NCBI GenBank assembly: GCA_032358165.1
Contig: JAALGY010000038.1
Coordinates: forward strand, 1,302,001-1,366,000
Length of the DNA: 64,000 nucleotides
Reading direction: 5' to 3'
DNA from: Diplosphaera chodatii
Lineage: Eukaryota; Chlorophyta; Trebouxiophyceae; Prasiolales; Stichococcaceae
Shown in pieces: positions 35,532 through 48,100 of the stretch. The notes beneath the pieces are model-generated. The model was not told the origin of the DNA. It made no database searches and worked only from the letters and a program-made list of their open reading frames with translations. Each line of letters starts with the position of its first letter. Position 1 is the first letter of the stretch. A program made the position numbers and the translations under genes.

Positions 35532-37039
35532 ATGGCGCTGGTGCACTCCCTTCCACAGCAACCGAGCCGCCAGTGTACAGCCCAGCAAAGCATCAACGTG
35601 GTGCACGTGCAGCACAGCAGGCCAGCGCCGCACGCAGCTCCTGCGTTCCAGCGGCGGCGTGCCCTCAGGTCCGTTGCTGTGCATGACCGTCCACAGAAGA
35701 TAGTTTGGCGCTTGGGAATGTGAAGCTCCGATCGCCCTGCTGTATAAGTAGTCGGATTGGTGACACACATTTCAAAGAGCACTTGCGGGGCTGTCGTTGC
35801 CTGCGAACACTGCTGCACCTGCTGGTTTGGCATGCATGTACTTCTGTCTGGCAGAGTGTCTGGCAAACTGATGGTGAGCAGAGCAACAGCATGCTGCCCG
35901 TTTGACAGTCAAGCTGCAGCACATAGCCTTCTGACCGTTCTGCGTTGCCGCCTGTGAGTGCAGGCAGCCCGCAAGGCGTCTCGTGTGTGCTGCCGGCAAA
36001 CCTGTGGATGTCAGGAACCCCTGGTGGGACAAAAACAATGCCACGAACATGAAGAGCATCCACAGCGTCGACGAGTTCATCAGAGAGCTGGTGGGCGGCA
36101 CATGCAGACTCTTTTGACGAGGCTTGCACACGGCAAGGTGCCGCCTCCCTCGGTGGACCCCCGCCTGTGACGTCTCCTCCTATGATCTGAGCCTTGTGTG
36201 TTCGTGACTGCAGTCTCAGGCGCGCGATCAACTGGTGGTAGTCGACTTCTTCGCCCAATGGTGCCGCGCTGACCCTGTGTCTACCTTGGGGTGCTGTTGC
36301 TTTCAGTTCTGAGAGATGGCAAATTGCATCAGCGCTGACAGTGACCAGCGCCACTGACGTCTCGTGCCCAGGTGCGGCAGCTGCAAGGCGCTGCACCCGA
36401 AGCTGTGCCAGCTCGCGTCGGACAACCCGGACATGCTGATGCTGAAGGTCGAGTTCGACAGCAACAAGGCCCTGGCCAAGGCGCTGGGCGTCAAGGTGCG
36501 GGTTCGGCATCAGGACACGCGCTTTTGGCACCCCGGGGCATGCCGACTTGCTGACTTGTCATCACGTCTGCGTTCACCGTCACACCAGCCAGTCGTGTCA
36601 CACGTCAACTGCGTCGCACACCACGCACAGGTGCTGCCCTTCTTTCAGTTCTATCGCGGCGCGGAGGGCCGCGTGGCAGCCTTCTCAGCCAGCGTGGCCA
36701 AGGTGCAGCGCCTGCGCGATGCGCTCACCCAGTACAGCTCGCCCTACTGCAGCCTCGGCAACAGCCCAGTCATCTCCGAGCTGTCCAGCCTGCTCAGCGT
36801 CGACGCGGTAAGCCTGCCAAACAAACACATCTGCAGGCCCTCTCAGAGCGTCAACGCCCGAGACATGCTGTGAAAGGAGCATCCTCATATGATGTATAGT
36901 AGGGCCACACGGCTGTCCACTGCACGCTGCAGATGCCTCACGTCCTGTCGTCAAGGTGTTGACTCTTGTGCTTCAGGACGGCCGTGTGGTGCCGGGCCCG
37001 CAGGCGCAGCAGCAGAACGCGCAGGCAGTGCCAGCGTAA
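35532..37039 (+). CDS. Chloroplast atypical thioredoxin (ACHT type)
   Basis: Six exons (35532-35668, 35964-36090, 36214-36260, 36372-36495, 36631-36807, 36977-37039) give 224 residues. A basic transit peptide (ending QRRRALRQPARRLVCAAG) precedes the ACHT signature NPWWDKNNATNMKSIHSVDE. The thioredoxin fold follows, with LVVVDFFAQW, active site WCGSC followed by KALHPKLCQLA, LMLKVEFDSNKALAKALGVK, and LPFFQFYRGAEGRVAAFS with the cis-Pro before FFQ. In ACHT proteins the active site is often WCGGC or WCASC, so WCGSC fits. They accept electrons at low potential and pass them, for example, to 2-Cys peroxiredoxin, turning enzymes down in the dark. The C-terminal 40 residues (after SSPYCSLGNSP) are Gln/Pro/Ala-rich and not conserved. 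All introns are GT-AG. Confidence 0.93.
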
Positions 37040-37635
37040 TAAGTTTGTATAACAAGGGTTGAAGTCAGGGTCTTTCCAGAGTTTGAGAGGTGTGCGAACT
37101 GGAGGCTGGTTCCTTGTCTCGACCACGCACCATCAGAGGAACTCTGTCAGTGTTCAGCAGCAGTATTTCCAGTTTTCAGAACCCTGAAGGAACCCGCACC
37201 AAATTGTTTTCTTCGTGAGGGGGGTGCTGTTCAGTCCCTAATGAATGCTGATGACGTCGAGTATTGAGCGTTGCGATCGGAATTGCATCACAGTGTGCTG
37301 TCACGGTGATACGGGTAATGGTACTGAAGCGACAGATGTAGCCATGTGAACAACAGCTGCGTGGATCTTACGGTATGCATGGCAGCACTGCCAGCATTCA
37401 GTTGCCAGGAAAGAACAGACTGAACAGACCATTGCCAAGCCAAAGGAGAGCCGCGCAGGTCCTTGGAAGCAACTAGCATTTCTGTGGGCAGGCTGACGAG
37501 CAAAACACGGCGTGGGGCTGTATTGTGGTGCGGCGCAATATGCACCTCTGAAGGTTCTGTGCCAAGTTGTTCCGCCCAAACAATGCAACGAGGGCGTTCG
37601 TTGTAACGCCAGCCCAATGGAGGCTTGGTGCTGTT
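37040..37635. other. Convergent spacer
   Basis: No gene is recognised. A TGTAA on the plus strand near 37598 could serve the thioredoxin transcript but would lie close to the end of the opposing SET gene. Confidence 0.4.
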
Positions 37636-40600
37636 TCATTGGCCCGTGGAGCGCTGTGCATGCATCCTGCTGATGCTGGAGCGCACGAAGTCCTTGATCT
37701 TGGCCTCCAGCTTGCGCCGCTCTATCAGTTTGTGTGTCCCCGCACGCTCCCGCTCCTCGTACGCCTGCAGTCCCAGCGCTCTGAGCGGGCTGAGCAGGGG
37801 CATGGTGTGGTGACGCCGAGTGGCAGGTCGCCCATAGCACACATGCATGCACATCAAGCGAAGGGTTGGTGCGGCAAGTGGCCGCACCATACCCGCTGGA
37901 GAGCCAGACGGAGCCTGTGAGGGTACCACTGTGTTGCTCGCCGCACCTGGCGCTCCTTGCCCAGGATCTCGCCGGTGACCTTGGCGTACAGCGCGTGCGC
38001 GTCGTCGGGCGTGATGCCGGCGGGGCCGGGGGGCGCGAGCAGGTGGCGCCCCAGCCGCACCCGCACCACCTCCCCCACATGCGCCTCGAAGCCGGCGTCC
38101 GGCGCCTCCCAGTCCTCCGGCGCCGCCTCCAAAGCTGCGCTGCCAGCTGCGATGGCAGCAGGGCGCTCGAAATGACCACACAGCGTACAGCCATGCACCA
38201 GCACGTCGCAACGGCGCACAGGATCAGCCATGCCGTGTGTAGCAATCCGCACGACGAGACGAAGGCAGGCAGTGTGGTCAGGAGTGCACCTGGGTCGTCG
38301 GGGTCGACATGGAAGAAGTCGTCCGCTGCCTGGGGGGACACCGGGCGGCCCGAGGGCTGCCGGCGTCGGGACACAGCCACGGCGGTGGCGCCCGCGGGGT
38401 GCGGCTGGAGCGCGACCGCTGCAGCGCTGGTGTTCAGCACAGCCTCGTTCACGATCTCGCCATCAGAGACGTCCGACATCTGCACCTCCTCGATCTCGCC
38501 CAGGTGCATGGGCAAGCGCGGTCGACCCTGTGCATGGGAAACAGGGAACTGCATTGTACGATGATCAGCAGCTGAAATGCCTGCATAAGCTCACACTTCA
38601 GCAAGTACAGGTATTACACCCAAAATGCCACGTCATGCGGCACCGCCGTTGCTTATAAAGGACGAGGCTGCTCACAAAGCCAGGGGGAAGGTCTTCAGCA
38701 GCGGGTGGTGGGGATGCCAGGCCAGCGAGCCGGTGCAGCGGACCGTCCTCGGGCCTCGCAAGCGGCGGCGGCCACGGCGGCGGCACAACATGCATCATGC
38801 CAGGTGTGCCGCCAATGCCAGGCGGCAGCGGCGGCTCCGGTTGCTGTGCGGGAGGCAGTGCCGCCGCCGCCGCTGCTGGCACATTGGCAGGTGTCTGCAG
38901 CCCAGCATCGGGGTGCGACAAGCCCGGCGGGGCGCCGTGCGGAGCTGGGGAGCTGCCAAAGTTGGCCCAGCCATTCGCTGTGTGTGGCCCAACGCTGCGT
39001 GCCTCATACAGCCCAGCGCTGCGAGCCTCATACAGCTGCGGCGCTGAAGCCGGCGTGGCGACCCCCGCGGGCGACAGCGGGTGCGAGCGCTGTGGGGCGA
39101 GCGCTGGCGACACCGGCAGCATGTGAGCGTCTGGCGGGCCCCTGGGACCCGAGCCATTCTGAGGTGGTCCGGGCGGGAAGCCATTGCCCCAGTGGCCATT
39201 CGCTCCAGGTGGAAAGCCATTGCCTGTCGACAGGTGGCTGACAGGTCAGTCATTAATCCTCACAAACCAATATCTAGGTAAGGAACATCTTTTACAGTAC
39301 TTCACAAGATGTAGGCAACGCACGCCAATCACAGGTGGAGTTCTCACCCCAGCCACTGCCATAGATGCCAGCACCGCCACGGCCACGTTTTTGCAGCCGA
39401 GACGGTGGCCGCACCCGTGGGCCGCCGCCGGACCAGTGAAAGCCTGTCGACGAGGATGCTGCAGATGAAAAGCGCCCACCGCCTGAGAAGCCGCCTGCAC
39501 AGCCCACTTGTGTGTTGAACACTCTTGCAATGACCGCTGGCGCCGCATTGTAGGCATGAAAGAGGCCACGGCTCCTCCGAGCTATCCGTCGTTGGAGGTC
39601 AGCCAGTTCAGCACAAAGGGCATCTGCAGGAGAAGGTCGCAGCCGCAGGGGACGGGCAGGCACCCACCGGACGCAGGGGACCCAGCGCCCGCCAGGCTGC
39701 CGCTGCCGCGCACCACAGGCCGCGTGCACGCCGCCATTGGGTACTGCCGCAGCAGCCCCATCGCCTTCGTGCGCACCTAGCATCGTTGGTAGAACAGGTT
39801 GAGCGCGCGGCCGGCAGCATTAGCAGCAACAGCATCGCAGGGGATCACACCGCGCACAGTGGAACCACGGAGAGACTGTAGGCGCAGACCATCAAGTGGC
39901 TGCACCTCAAGGTCGCTGTGGTAGCTGAGTAGCTGCAGGATGTCGCCGAAGGTGCCATGTGCAGAGCGGGTGAGGTGCACATCGTCTGCCGACAGTGGCA
40001 GCGCCTCCACTGCTCGCAGCATCTTCCGCAGTACCACCTGCGGGCTCCAGGGAGGCAGGCTCATGCTGCAAGTAAGCAACAATGCTGATCAATGTGGCAA
40101 GTGCACTGCCATGGCCCAGCAAGCGAGCCATTCCCTTGATGTGACAGACGTTGCTGCGACGCACCTGGTAGGTTGGCGCAACATTGCGTCCCAGGGTACT
40201 ATGCAGTTGCCGCAGCAGTCCACATCGTACCAGCTCCTGCAGGGAACACGCATCTCACCCCAGTTTGACAGACGCAAGGATGTTTTGATGACCGTGTGTA
40301 GGTGTCACTTCAGATGGAACATGCACCCCACATGGTCCACCAACACCACTGCGGCCCACCCGCTTGGCAGTGGAGGACGTGGTGTTGACGACTACATCCA
40401 GGAGCAGCGACAGGTCTGCCATGCGCGCTCGTTGCCTCGCGGTGAGCTCTGTGCGTGAGGCTTCCTGCCTCGCACTCTCCACCTCCACCTCCCTGCACCA
40501 TGTCGCACTCCACAGATCAAACACGACCAACAGCTTGCAAGCAGCAGGGCAGGAGGGCGCAACATGTGTTACAGCAGAGCGTCTGCGTGCCTGAGGCGGG

Positions 40601-43600
40601 GCGGGCTGGCGTGCCGCCGGCTGCCGCCGCCGCGGCCCGGCCTGTGCCGATCATCAGTCGCCTCGCCTGGCTGTGCTGCAACGCCTGCTGTGCCGCGCTC
40701 TGCAGAACTCCTGCACACGATCACACAGGCACCAGGTCAGCATGTTCGGACTGTGTTGCCGTGCTGGGGCGAGTCCAGACTAACGATGGGCAACAGCAAC
40801 TGCTGCAGAAGTGGGGCAAGGCCACTGTGGTGGGGGTGACACAGCGGCCGCGCCTCAAGGCCGGCTTGGAGGGGCTCCTGCCGGGGGAGCGGCCCGCGGA
40901 GGCGGGGCGCCCCTGCGAGCCGCTGGCGGTGGGGCTGGGGCCCGAGTCCCAGCTGGACGGCCCGCGCCCCGGGCTGCGGTGCCGCCGGTGGCCCGGCCGC
41001 TGCGGGGGCTGCCCCGCCGCGCCGATGTCGCACAGGTTGAACAGCCGCAGCACCTGTGGCGCGCCAGAGACATGCACTCATGGCATGATGTTGCACAGGC
41101 TGCGACAGCTATGGTACCTGCTGCCGGGTCCCGAATCACAAGCACAGCGTCTGTGACGCTGGTGTGAGTGCTCAAGAGGTGTGTACACCGCAGCAGACGT
41201 GCATTGGGGGCGTGCGGGGGCGACACGGGCTCACCTTGACGATGGTGGTGGTGTGGCTGTCCCTCAGGCGGCCGGCGGGCACCAGGGTGTCCAGCCGGCG
41301 GTCAATCTCCGACCGGCGCCGCACCCTGCTGAGAGGCACGCTGCGCTGCGTCTCCCGTGACAGCAGCGACAACACAACCCTGCACATGGACCAGGAAGCT
41401 GCCCGTTGCAGCAGTCTGATGGGCAACGGCGTGCCAAGACCTGCAACAGTGTCGCTGCCCAGCCAACTGTGGGACGCAGGAGCAAGGGGGTTGCCAGCGT
41501 ACCTCGAGGGTTTGCGCTGTAGTGGCGGCAGGGCTGGTGCGACGGTGGCTGAGGTGGGCGTGCTCTCGACCGGCGCGAGTGGCACCTCAGCAGTGCTCTG
41601 CTCGGCTGCAGCCTGCGCCTCGCCACCCGACTGCTCTGAGGCTGACCCGGGCCGCTGCATCCTCGCGGCTGCCACCTGCGTGCTGGTCGACGCCGCTGAC
41701 ACAGATGGTTCGGCGGCCGCGCCAGCGGCAGACGTCGCATGTTTGAGCCGCTTGCGCGGCGGCATGGACAGCGCCGCCGCCTTGAGGACTGCAGACACCC
41801 GGCACACGGTGTCAGGTAGCTCAGCATTGGGCGGGGCCACAGCGTACGCTGGCATCGGTCATTCAAGGCGCACACGGCCCACCTGGTTGCGACTGCGGCG
41901 GGCGCTTGCTGCCCTTTGCTGCCGGCTTCCGTCTCCTTGCACTTAGGGGGGCGACGCCCATGCCATCGGCGTCCTGGCAAGCGTCACAGTTTGGCCGTCA
42001 GCATGCACGTATCAAAATCATGCTTACAAAGCAGCAGAGCGACCAGCAGGGCCACGAGCTTGACGCTACACCGCGCTCACTGGCTGTCCAAAGCTCTCCG
42101 CATCGCTGTCGCCGGCTGTCACGACCGCCTCCTCCCAGAGCGGCACCCCATGGTCCTTGGCCAGCTTCGTCAGCCTGAGGTGAGGCACACAGCCTCACAG
42201 CCTCTGTGCATGTGAAGACAACAGAGGGGCACTCGGTGAGGTTGTGTTGCTGCAAAGCAGCGGCATCACCGTCACTTGGGCACAGGGCCTCACCGGCGCT
42301 CCAGCTTGGGGTCCCAGCCATTTTGCCCAATGCCGATGTTCTGGTCCAGAATGGCTGCGAGCGCCGCATCCTGCTCTGCTTCGGTCACCATGATTGGCTC
42401 CGGATCCAGCGACGCATCCTCTGTGTCTTCGAAGTTGCTGCGCACATGTTGACAGTATGCATTTGCTGTGGGCGTTGGATAAGGACGTCAAGCGACCACG
42501 CCAGAAAATAGTAGCTACAACTGACTGCAATGAGCTGCTTGTGGTTCAAAGCACAGGAACACCATTGGTACAGCGCAGGCGGACAGGCTTGCATCCCCAC
42601 CTGGCTGCAATGGTCTCCTGTGTGCCGCCAACAAAGCCGCGGCAGCCTTTTGACCCGCAGAGGCACTTCATCGGCTGCGGAAGAAACAGGAGTGACACTC
42701 ACGATCTGCCATGCTGGGCAACAGTGACATGCTATGCTACCAGCTGCCGATATGTGCCATCAGGGCAGCGGACCCCGGACTTACCTTGTCGCCATAGCGT
42801 TCAAAGTTGTAGTCAAACGTCAGCTCCTCTCCAGCCTTGATGTCACGCTGCGCAAACAGGCCGATCGCCAGCTCGCCTTGCACCAGCCACTTTTGCGTCT
42901 CGCAGTTTGGCTCGCACGAGTGGTTGATGAAGCGCCCCAAGGCGCCCTGTGACAAGCGACACAGCACAGTGCAACATGAGTAATCGCCACTCTGTCTTGG
43001 TCCACGGAGAAGTAGGGCTGAGCTCCTGCTAACCATCAGTGTCACGAGGCACTGTGCAGGGTGCTGGCTCACCATGCGGCACGCGTCGATGACCTCGCCG
43101 TTGCCCACGTTCATGAAGTAGTAGTGCCGCTGCCCAGCTGCCTGATAAAACACCTTTCTCCGCACATACTCCTCCTCCTCCAGCACCTGCAGGCCGGCAC
43201 CGCACGCCATGTCGGGGCAGCGTGCGCCTGCGAGCCCTGCTGACATGTGCAGACTGTGCACAGCTGGTGACGAGGCCTGTGATGCATCTCACCTCGCCCA
43301 GGTACTGGATGATAAACTGTCCCTCATGCAGGTCTTGCGTTGAGAACAGCCCAAACCCCTTTGCGCCAGCTCGCCGCTGAGGGCAGCAGGCATGCAGGTG
43401 TGTCAGTCCCTGTTGCAAGCAGGTCAGCATGTGGCAGCCAGCAAAAGGCAGCCGACCCAGCTCCTCACCTTGTCCAGCTGCGCATACTGCCGCTTTGAGA
43501 ACATCTGGTTGCTGCAGGTCTCCTCACATGGGCAATACCCCTGCACGACCGCGGACATCATGCATTGTCAGAACCCGCCTGGCAAATGTTTCTGCCACCA

Positions 43601-44608
43601 CAGACCACCAACAGAGCTGTCTGCAGACACCATGTAGCAGCACTCACTGGCACGCATTCGATGTTGAGCAGACGATTCAGGCAGTCCGGGCCGCAGCCGA
43701 CTCCGCCGTCCGTCGGCCGCCGACACTGACAAATCATGATGTCATCCTCGTCCTGCTCCTTCCGCTGGCGGTGTGTGTAGATGTTCTCACGTACCAACTG
43801 CCACACAGCCGGCCGCTTCTTCCGTCGCCTCCGCTCGTGATCCATTGCATCCTCCTATTCAAGTGCGATAGCATCCGCATCTTGATCAGGTAATTCAAAA
43901 CAAGGTTGCACGACCATGCGCCTGTCATCACATATGGTTCTCGATCCGTCTTCAGGAGAGAGGTGTTCCGGACGCAGTGTGAAGGCGCGGTGGCAGCAAC
44001 ATGAGCGTTGCCACTTCAAACTGCCTGCAGAATGGTAAGCAAGCAGCCATCAGGAGCTGTCAACAGCCTGTGATCCTGCTCACCTCGTCGCTCTCCATCT
44101 CCTGGTCAATCTCGCGGTCAGATAGTTCTTGCGGGACATCACAGCTCGCGAATGCCTGGTTCGGGTTTTGCTCGCAGTGCCTGTGGGGGCCAGAAACTTA
44201 CAGAGTGTCATCATGGCGCTCTTCCAAGCCGGAGATTCACATTGCCAGCGCTGCATGAAATGCTTGCTTCAGCGTTTGACTCATTTATTGGTGTGCTTTG
44301 ACAACTTGCGATAGGCCTTTCAGGCAATTTCAGCCAGCCTCTCGGAAACCCAACGCTGCACAGATGGTTGCATCAGCAAGCAGCGGTCTGCCAGAGCAGG
44401 TGTTGTGAAGGGGGACGGCCTGCAGCATCACTCACCAGGGTGCGTCTTCCTGAAGTTCGTCAGCCACAACCTTTGGTATCCGCCTCCACTTGTTGCACCG
44501 GTCACACTGCGCCCAGCTCTGAACAAGAGCCAGCTGACCATGCTGCTCAGCTGGCACAGCTGCCACCCCCTTTGCAGCACACTGGCGCAATTTGGCAACC
44601 TCCGCCAT
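37636..44608 (-). CDS. Set2/SDG8-type histone H3 methyltransferase with CW and SRI domains
   Basis: Twenty-three exons read downward (44608-44436, 44180-44084, 43854-43648, 43540-43469, 43376-43293, 43186-43073, 42946-42785, 42674-42601, 42437-42294, 42174-42081, 41973-41883, 41788-41503, 41379-41235, 41053-40785, 40710-40591, 40492-40360, 40236-40165, 40037-39890, 39623-39348, 39223-38676, 38527-38290, 38134-37947, 37764-37636), about 1287 residues. In order: CW zinc finger (SWAQCDRCNKWRRIP, PWHCEQNP, FASCDVPQELS); AWS Cys cluster (ICQCRR to EETCSNQMF); SET (GLFSTQDLHEGQFI, YYFMNVGNGEVIDAC, GRFINHSCEPNCE, EELTFDYNFERYG); post-SET CLCGSKGC. A TFIIS-N-like helical domain (about 740-880), a Pro-rich region and a C-terminal SRI-like domain (ITPDDAHALYAKVTGEIL) follow. 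Set2 proteins place H3K36 methylation on transcribed genes: SRI binds RNA polymerase II, CW reads H3K4 methylation. Exons 40360-41053 are low-complexity and less certain. Confidence 0.87.
38988..39035 (-). repeat. 24-base tandem duplication in the SET gene Pro-rich exon
   Basis: Two adjacent 24-base units (38988-39011, 39012-39035) differ at two positions and encode YEARSAGL and YEARSVGP style repeats. They lie in the non-conserved Pro-rich linker. Confidence 0.85.
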
Positions 44609-45166
44609 GTCAACCCGCTGGAGACACACAGCAGAAGACGCTTCACATTTGCCTGCTGGCCTTGCAAGGCAGCATCAGGTGTAGTATGTCGACTTGACGA
44701 GGCCCGACGAGTGGCCCCTGCATGACGCTGCACATCAGAACATAAACAACGCTTGCTGTTGGAGCTGCATCCTCCGCAAAACTCAGCTACTCAAGTTGAC
44801 AAGCTTGCGACCTGCAAATTTCAGCTGGGAACCCTGCAGATGGGTCATCCATGAGCGTCCCTGGCTGCACGTGCGGCTGGATTCCACATTTGTATTTCGC
44901 ACCTCTCTGGACTGGGGGGTTCAATGGGCAGGGGAGTTTACTACGCTGGTATAAAATCGTGCATTAATTGTCTGGTTGCTCCGAGGTGCCTGGACTTGCG
45001 ATGGAGGTGCTACGTGCTCGAACTCCGAAAACAGACCGGACCACGCATGAATCAGAAACACAGGAATTTGCAGACGTGATGCCTTGCAGGCTGTCCATTC
45101 GGGACGCAAGCATGCTGCTGGCAGCAGCTTGAGCAAGTGCTCCAAGAGCGTGTATCTTCAATAGCA
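44609..45166. promoter_or_regulatory. Divergent promoter region of the SET and HECT genes
   Basis: No gene is seen in 558 bases between two oppositely read starts. An extra upstream exon of either gene could be hidden here. Confidence 0.4.
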
Positions 45167-48100
45167 ATGGCCTCCAACGACGAAGCCGATCGTCGCACAG
45201 CTTTCCAACAACGTCTGACAAGGTTTGTCCGCGCTGATACATCTATTTGGCTCCAACATGGATTTGTTTGGTTTTCACATGCAAGACATGATTGCCTGTA
45301 CTCATGCGCATGCAACGCGATTATAGCATTTCGTGCATTCGTGCTGCCGACCTGACACTTCTAAATGGCAATGCGGCATCCCCCCGCAGCCGCTTCGTCG
45401 AGTTTCAAGGCAAGGGTCTAAATGCCAGTGAGGCGGCCAGCATCAGCCTCAAGGTGTGCATGCCTCTCATGGGTCAAGCACCAGCAATCGGCAAAAGCTG
45501 CATACGACTGTGCTCGACCAGCTCGGATCTAGATGTCTTGATTTGCCAACATCAGATGGAGGCTGGCCAGCTGAGGGCACCGGTAGATGTCGCTCAGCTT
45601 GCCAACTCGCTCATCACCAGCAGTGGCAGCAGCGACGATGCAGCGGAGATGCACCTGCGCACCAGTGCTGCCAGCGCCATCAGCGACCTGTTCTCCAGTG
45701 CGCCTACCCTGGTGCTATCACTGGCGCGCAGCCCAGCCCTTCACCCACCCAGTCAGCCCCAGACAAACCAGCTTGTGGAACTGGACTGGGAGGCAGTGAC
45801 CCGTCTAGCCCAAGCCCTTGACGGATCCGTCAGCAGGTAAGGGCACATGCACCGCCAGATGTCCGACCAGGATGGTGTGGGCATGCTTCTGATGTATTGG
45901 ATCCCTCAAGCGCTGTAGTGACCTGCACTGCAGCGAGGCAGCGGACCTTGCTGTATGGGAAGCTGCAAAGCTGCTGTCAAGCATGGCGGTGGACGGTGGG
46001 CGGCTAGATTTGTGGCTGAGCGCACAGGTGCGATGTCCGTGGGGCAAGGCTTGTGCTTCAGCCACAGACAGCCTGCCCTTTGAGCACTTCTGTCAAGGCG
46101 TCTCAGCTGCTATGCGCCGCTGCAGGCCATGGTCGTCATCTGCTGCATGCCTTGGCTGGCGGACTTGGCGCACGAGCAGCTGCTGGTGCAGCTGTGCACA
46201 CTGCTTGCGGCGTGGCCAGACCCGCAGGCGCAGAGCTTTGTGCAAGCGCTCTCGCGTACCACACAGCAGCACATGGCAGACCTTGTCGGCAGCAAGCTGC
46301 AGCAGGTGAGTATATGGCACGACTGCATGTTGTTGTCCGGGCAGGACCGGGTGATGGAACTTAGCAACGGCCAGCTGCCATGAATATAGGTCCTGGTGCT
46401 GACAATGCACAAGTGGCTTCTTCCTGCAGTTTGTGGTGCTGCGGCTAATCTCAACAGCGATGCTGGACGATAGCATTGTATCAGCAGTGGAGACTCTGGA
46501 TCTGGTGTTCCAGGTCCGAGAAGATGGTCACACTGTATCGTGTGCTTCTGCCTTTGCGTGCCCTTTTGCTCTCGTTATGACAAAACCGCCCACCGCTGAA
46601 ACAGGCCAATGAACAATCAGGCCTGATTGAGCGGTCTGCGTTTCACTGCGACGCCATCAATCAGGTGTGCAAAACCACAAGCAAGTGATAGTTCTCAAGA
46701 GCTTGTCAACGGGTCAAAACAAATGACGTGTGGAACTTTTGCACTGCAGGACGACTTTGACTTGAAAGGCGACTATGTGCGCTGGCGGCAGAACCGCGGC
46801 TTTGCGTTTGCAGCACATGCTTTCATGTACACGCCTGCCTCCAAGGCCGAGCTTCTGCGCATAGAGAACCAGCTGGAGATGTGCGACTGCTGCACACATG
46901 CTGCGCCATTCTGTTGTTTGTCGTAACCTCACCATTCCACGCCCAACATGCTCTGACAACTGGCGTTGTTCAACCCTGCTCACCGTCGCTTTGCAGGATG
47001 AATGAGATGCGTGAGGCGCTCATGTATGATGCCATGCGCGGGGCCATCCAGAGCATCCCATACTTTGTGCTGAAGGCAAGTGTGCACTCTGCTGCCGGTG
47101 GGACCGGCAACATGGCAGAGCTGAATTGTCGTGGACTCTAGCACGTACACTGAGTGGCCAGAAACAAGGTACGGTCCTGCAGGTGCGGCGGCAGCAGCTG
47201 CTGAATGACACGGTGCTGCAGATGCGGCGAGCGAATGGGAGGCTGAAACGACCGCTGAAGGTGAAGTTCATTGGGGAAGAGGGCGTGGACGAGGGAGGCA
47301 TCACGAAGGAGTTCTTCCAGGTGCTGCTCGAGAACAGCATCCGATCCCCTTGTGTATAGGAGCGTCTGCTCCCTGCATCTTTGCACCTGCCTCGTGCTAA
47401 CCTCCATCTTGTCGTCGACATACAGATCCTCACGGACCAGCTGCTGAAGCCCGACTTTGGCATGTTCACAGTCGACTCAGAGACGCGCATACTCTGGTTC
47501 AGGTACACAGCTCATTGGCATGCATGTCTTGAATCCACGCCTGTGCAGGGTGCTGCGCACCTGTGCCAGTGGGTTGAAACAAGTTACTATGCTGGTCAGG
47601 GCATCCCAACAGCTGGACTTGTTGGGAGAGTTCAAGCTGGTCGGCAACCTTGTGGTGAGACGTCATTCACCACGCGAAACATTGTGCAGCTCGTGATGTT
47701 CGAGTACTTGTGCATATGCATTTGACATCTTTGTGTTGCCAAAAGTGCGTGATGTGATCAGTATCAGCTGACATCAGGTGGAAGCTTAGTCTGACATGGC
47801 CGCTGTCTCGCACAGGGCCTAGCTGTCTTCAACTCAGTCATCCTGGACGTCACCTTCCCCATTGTGCTGTACAAGTACGCGCTGTACCCTTCTTGCAATG
47901 ACACTACTCTGCAAAGGCCAGAGCTGACCGTTCGCTGATATCTCCTGCTGTTTAATCGACAGAAAACTGTTGGGAGAGGCGCTTGGTGTAGAGGACCTGA
48001 AGCACCTGCACCCCGCAGTGTATGCAAACCTTAGCAAGCTGCGCACGTACCATGGCGACTTTGCAGACCTCGGGCTTGTGTTCCAGGTGCAGCCCAATGT

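Noticed and set aside
37301..38554. Minus-strand open frame of 417 codons
   Set aside because: Only its first part is a true exon of the SET gene; the rest crosses introns out of frame and beyond the SET gene stop.
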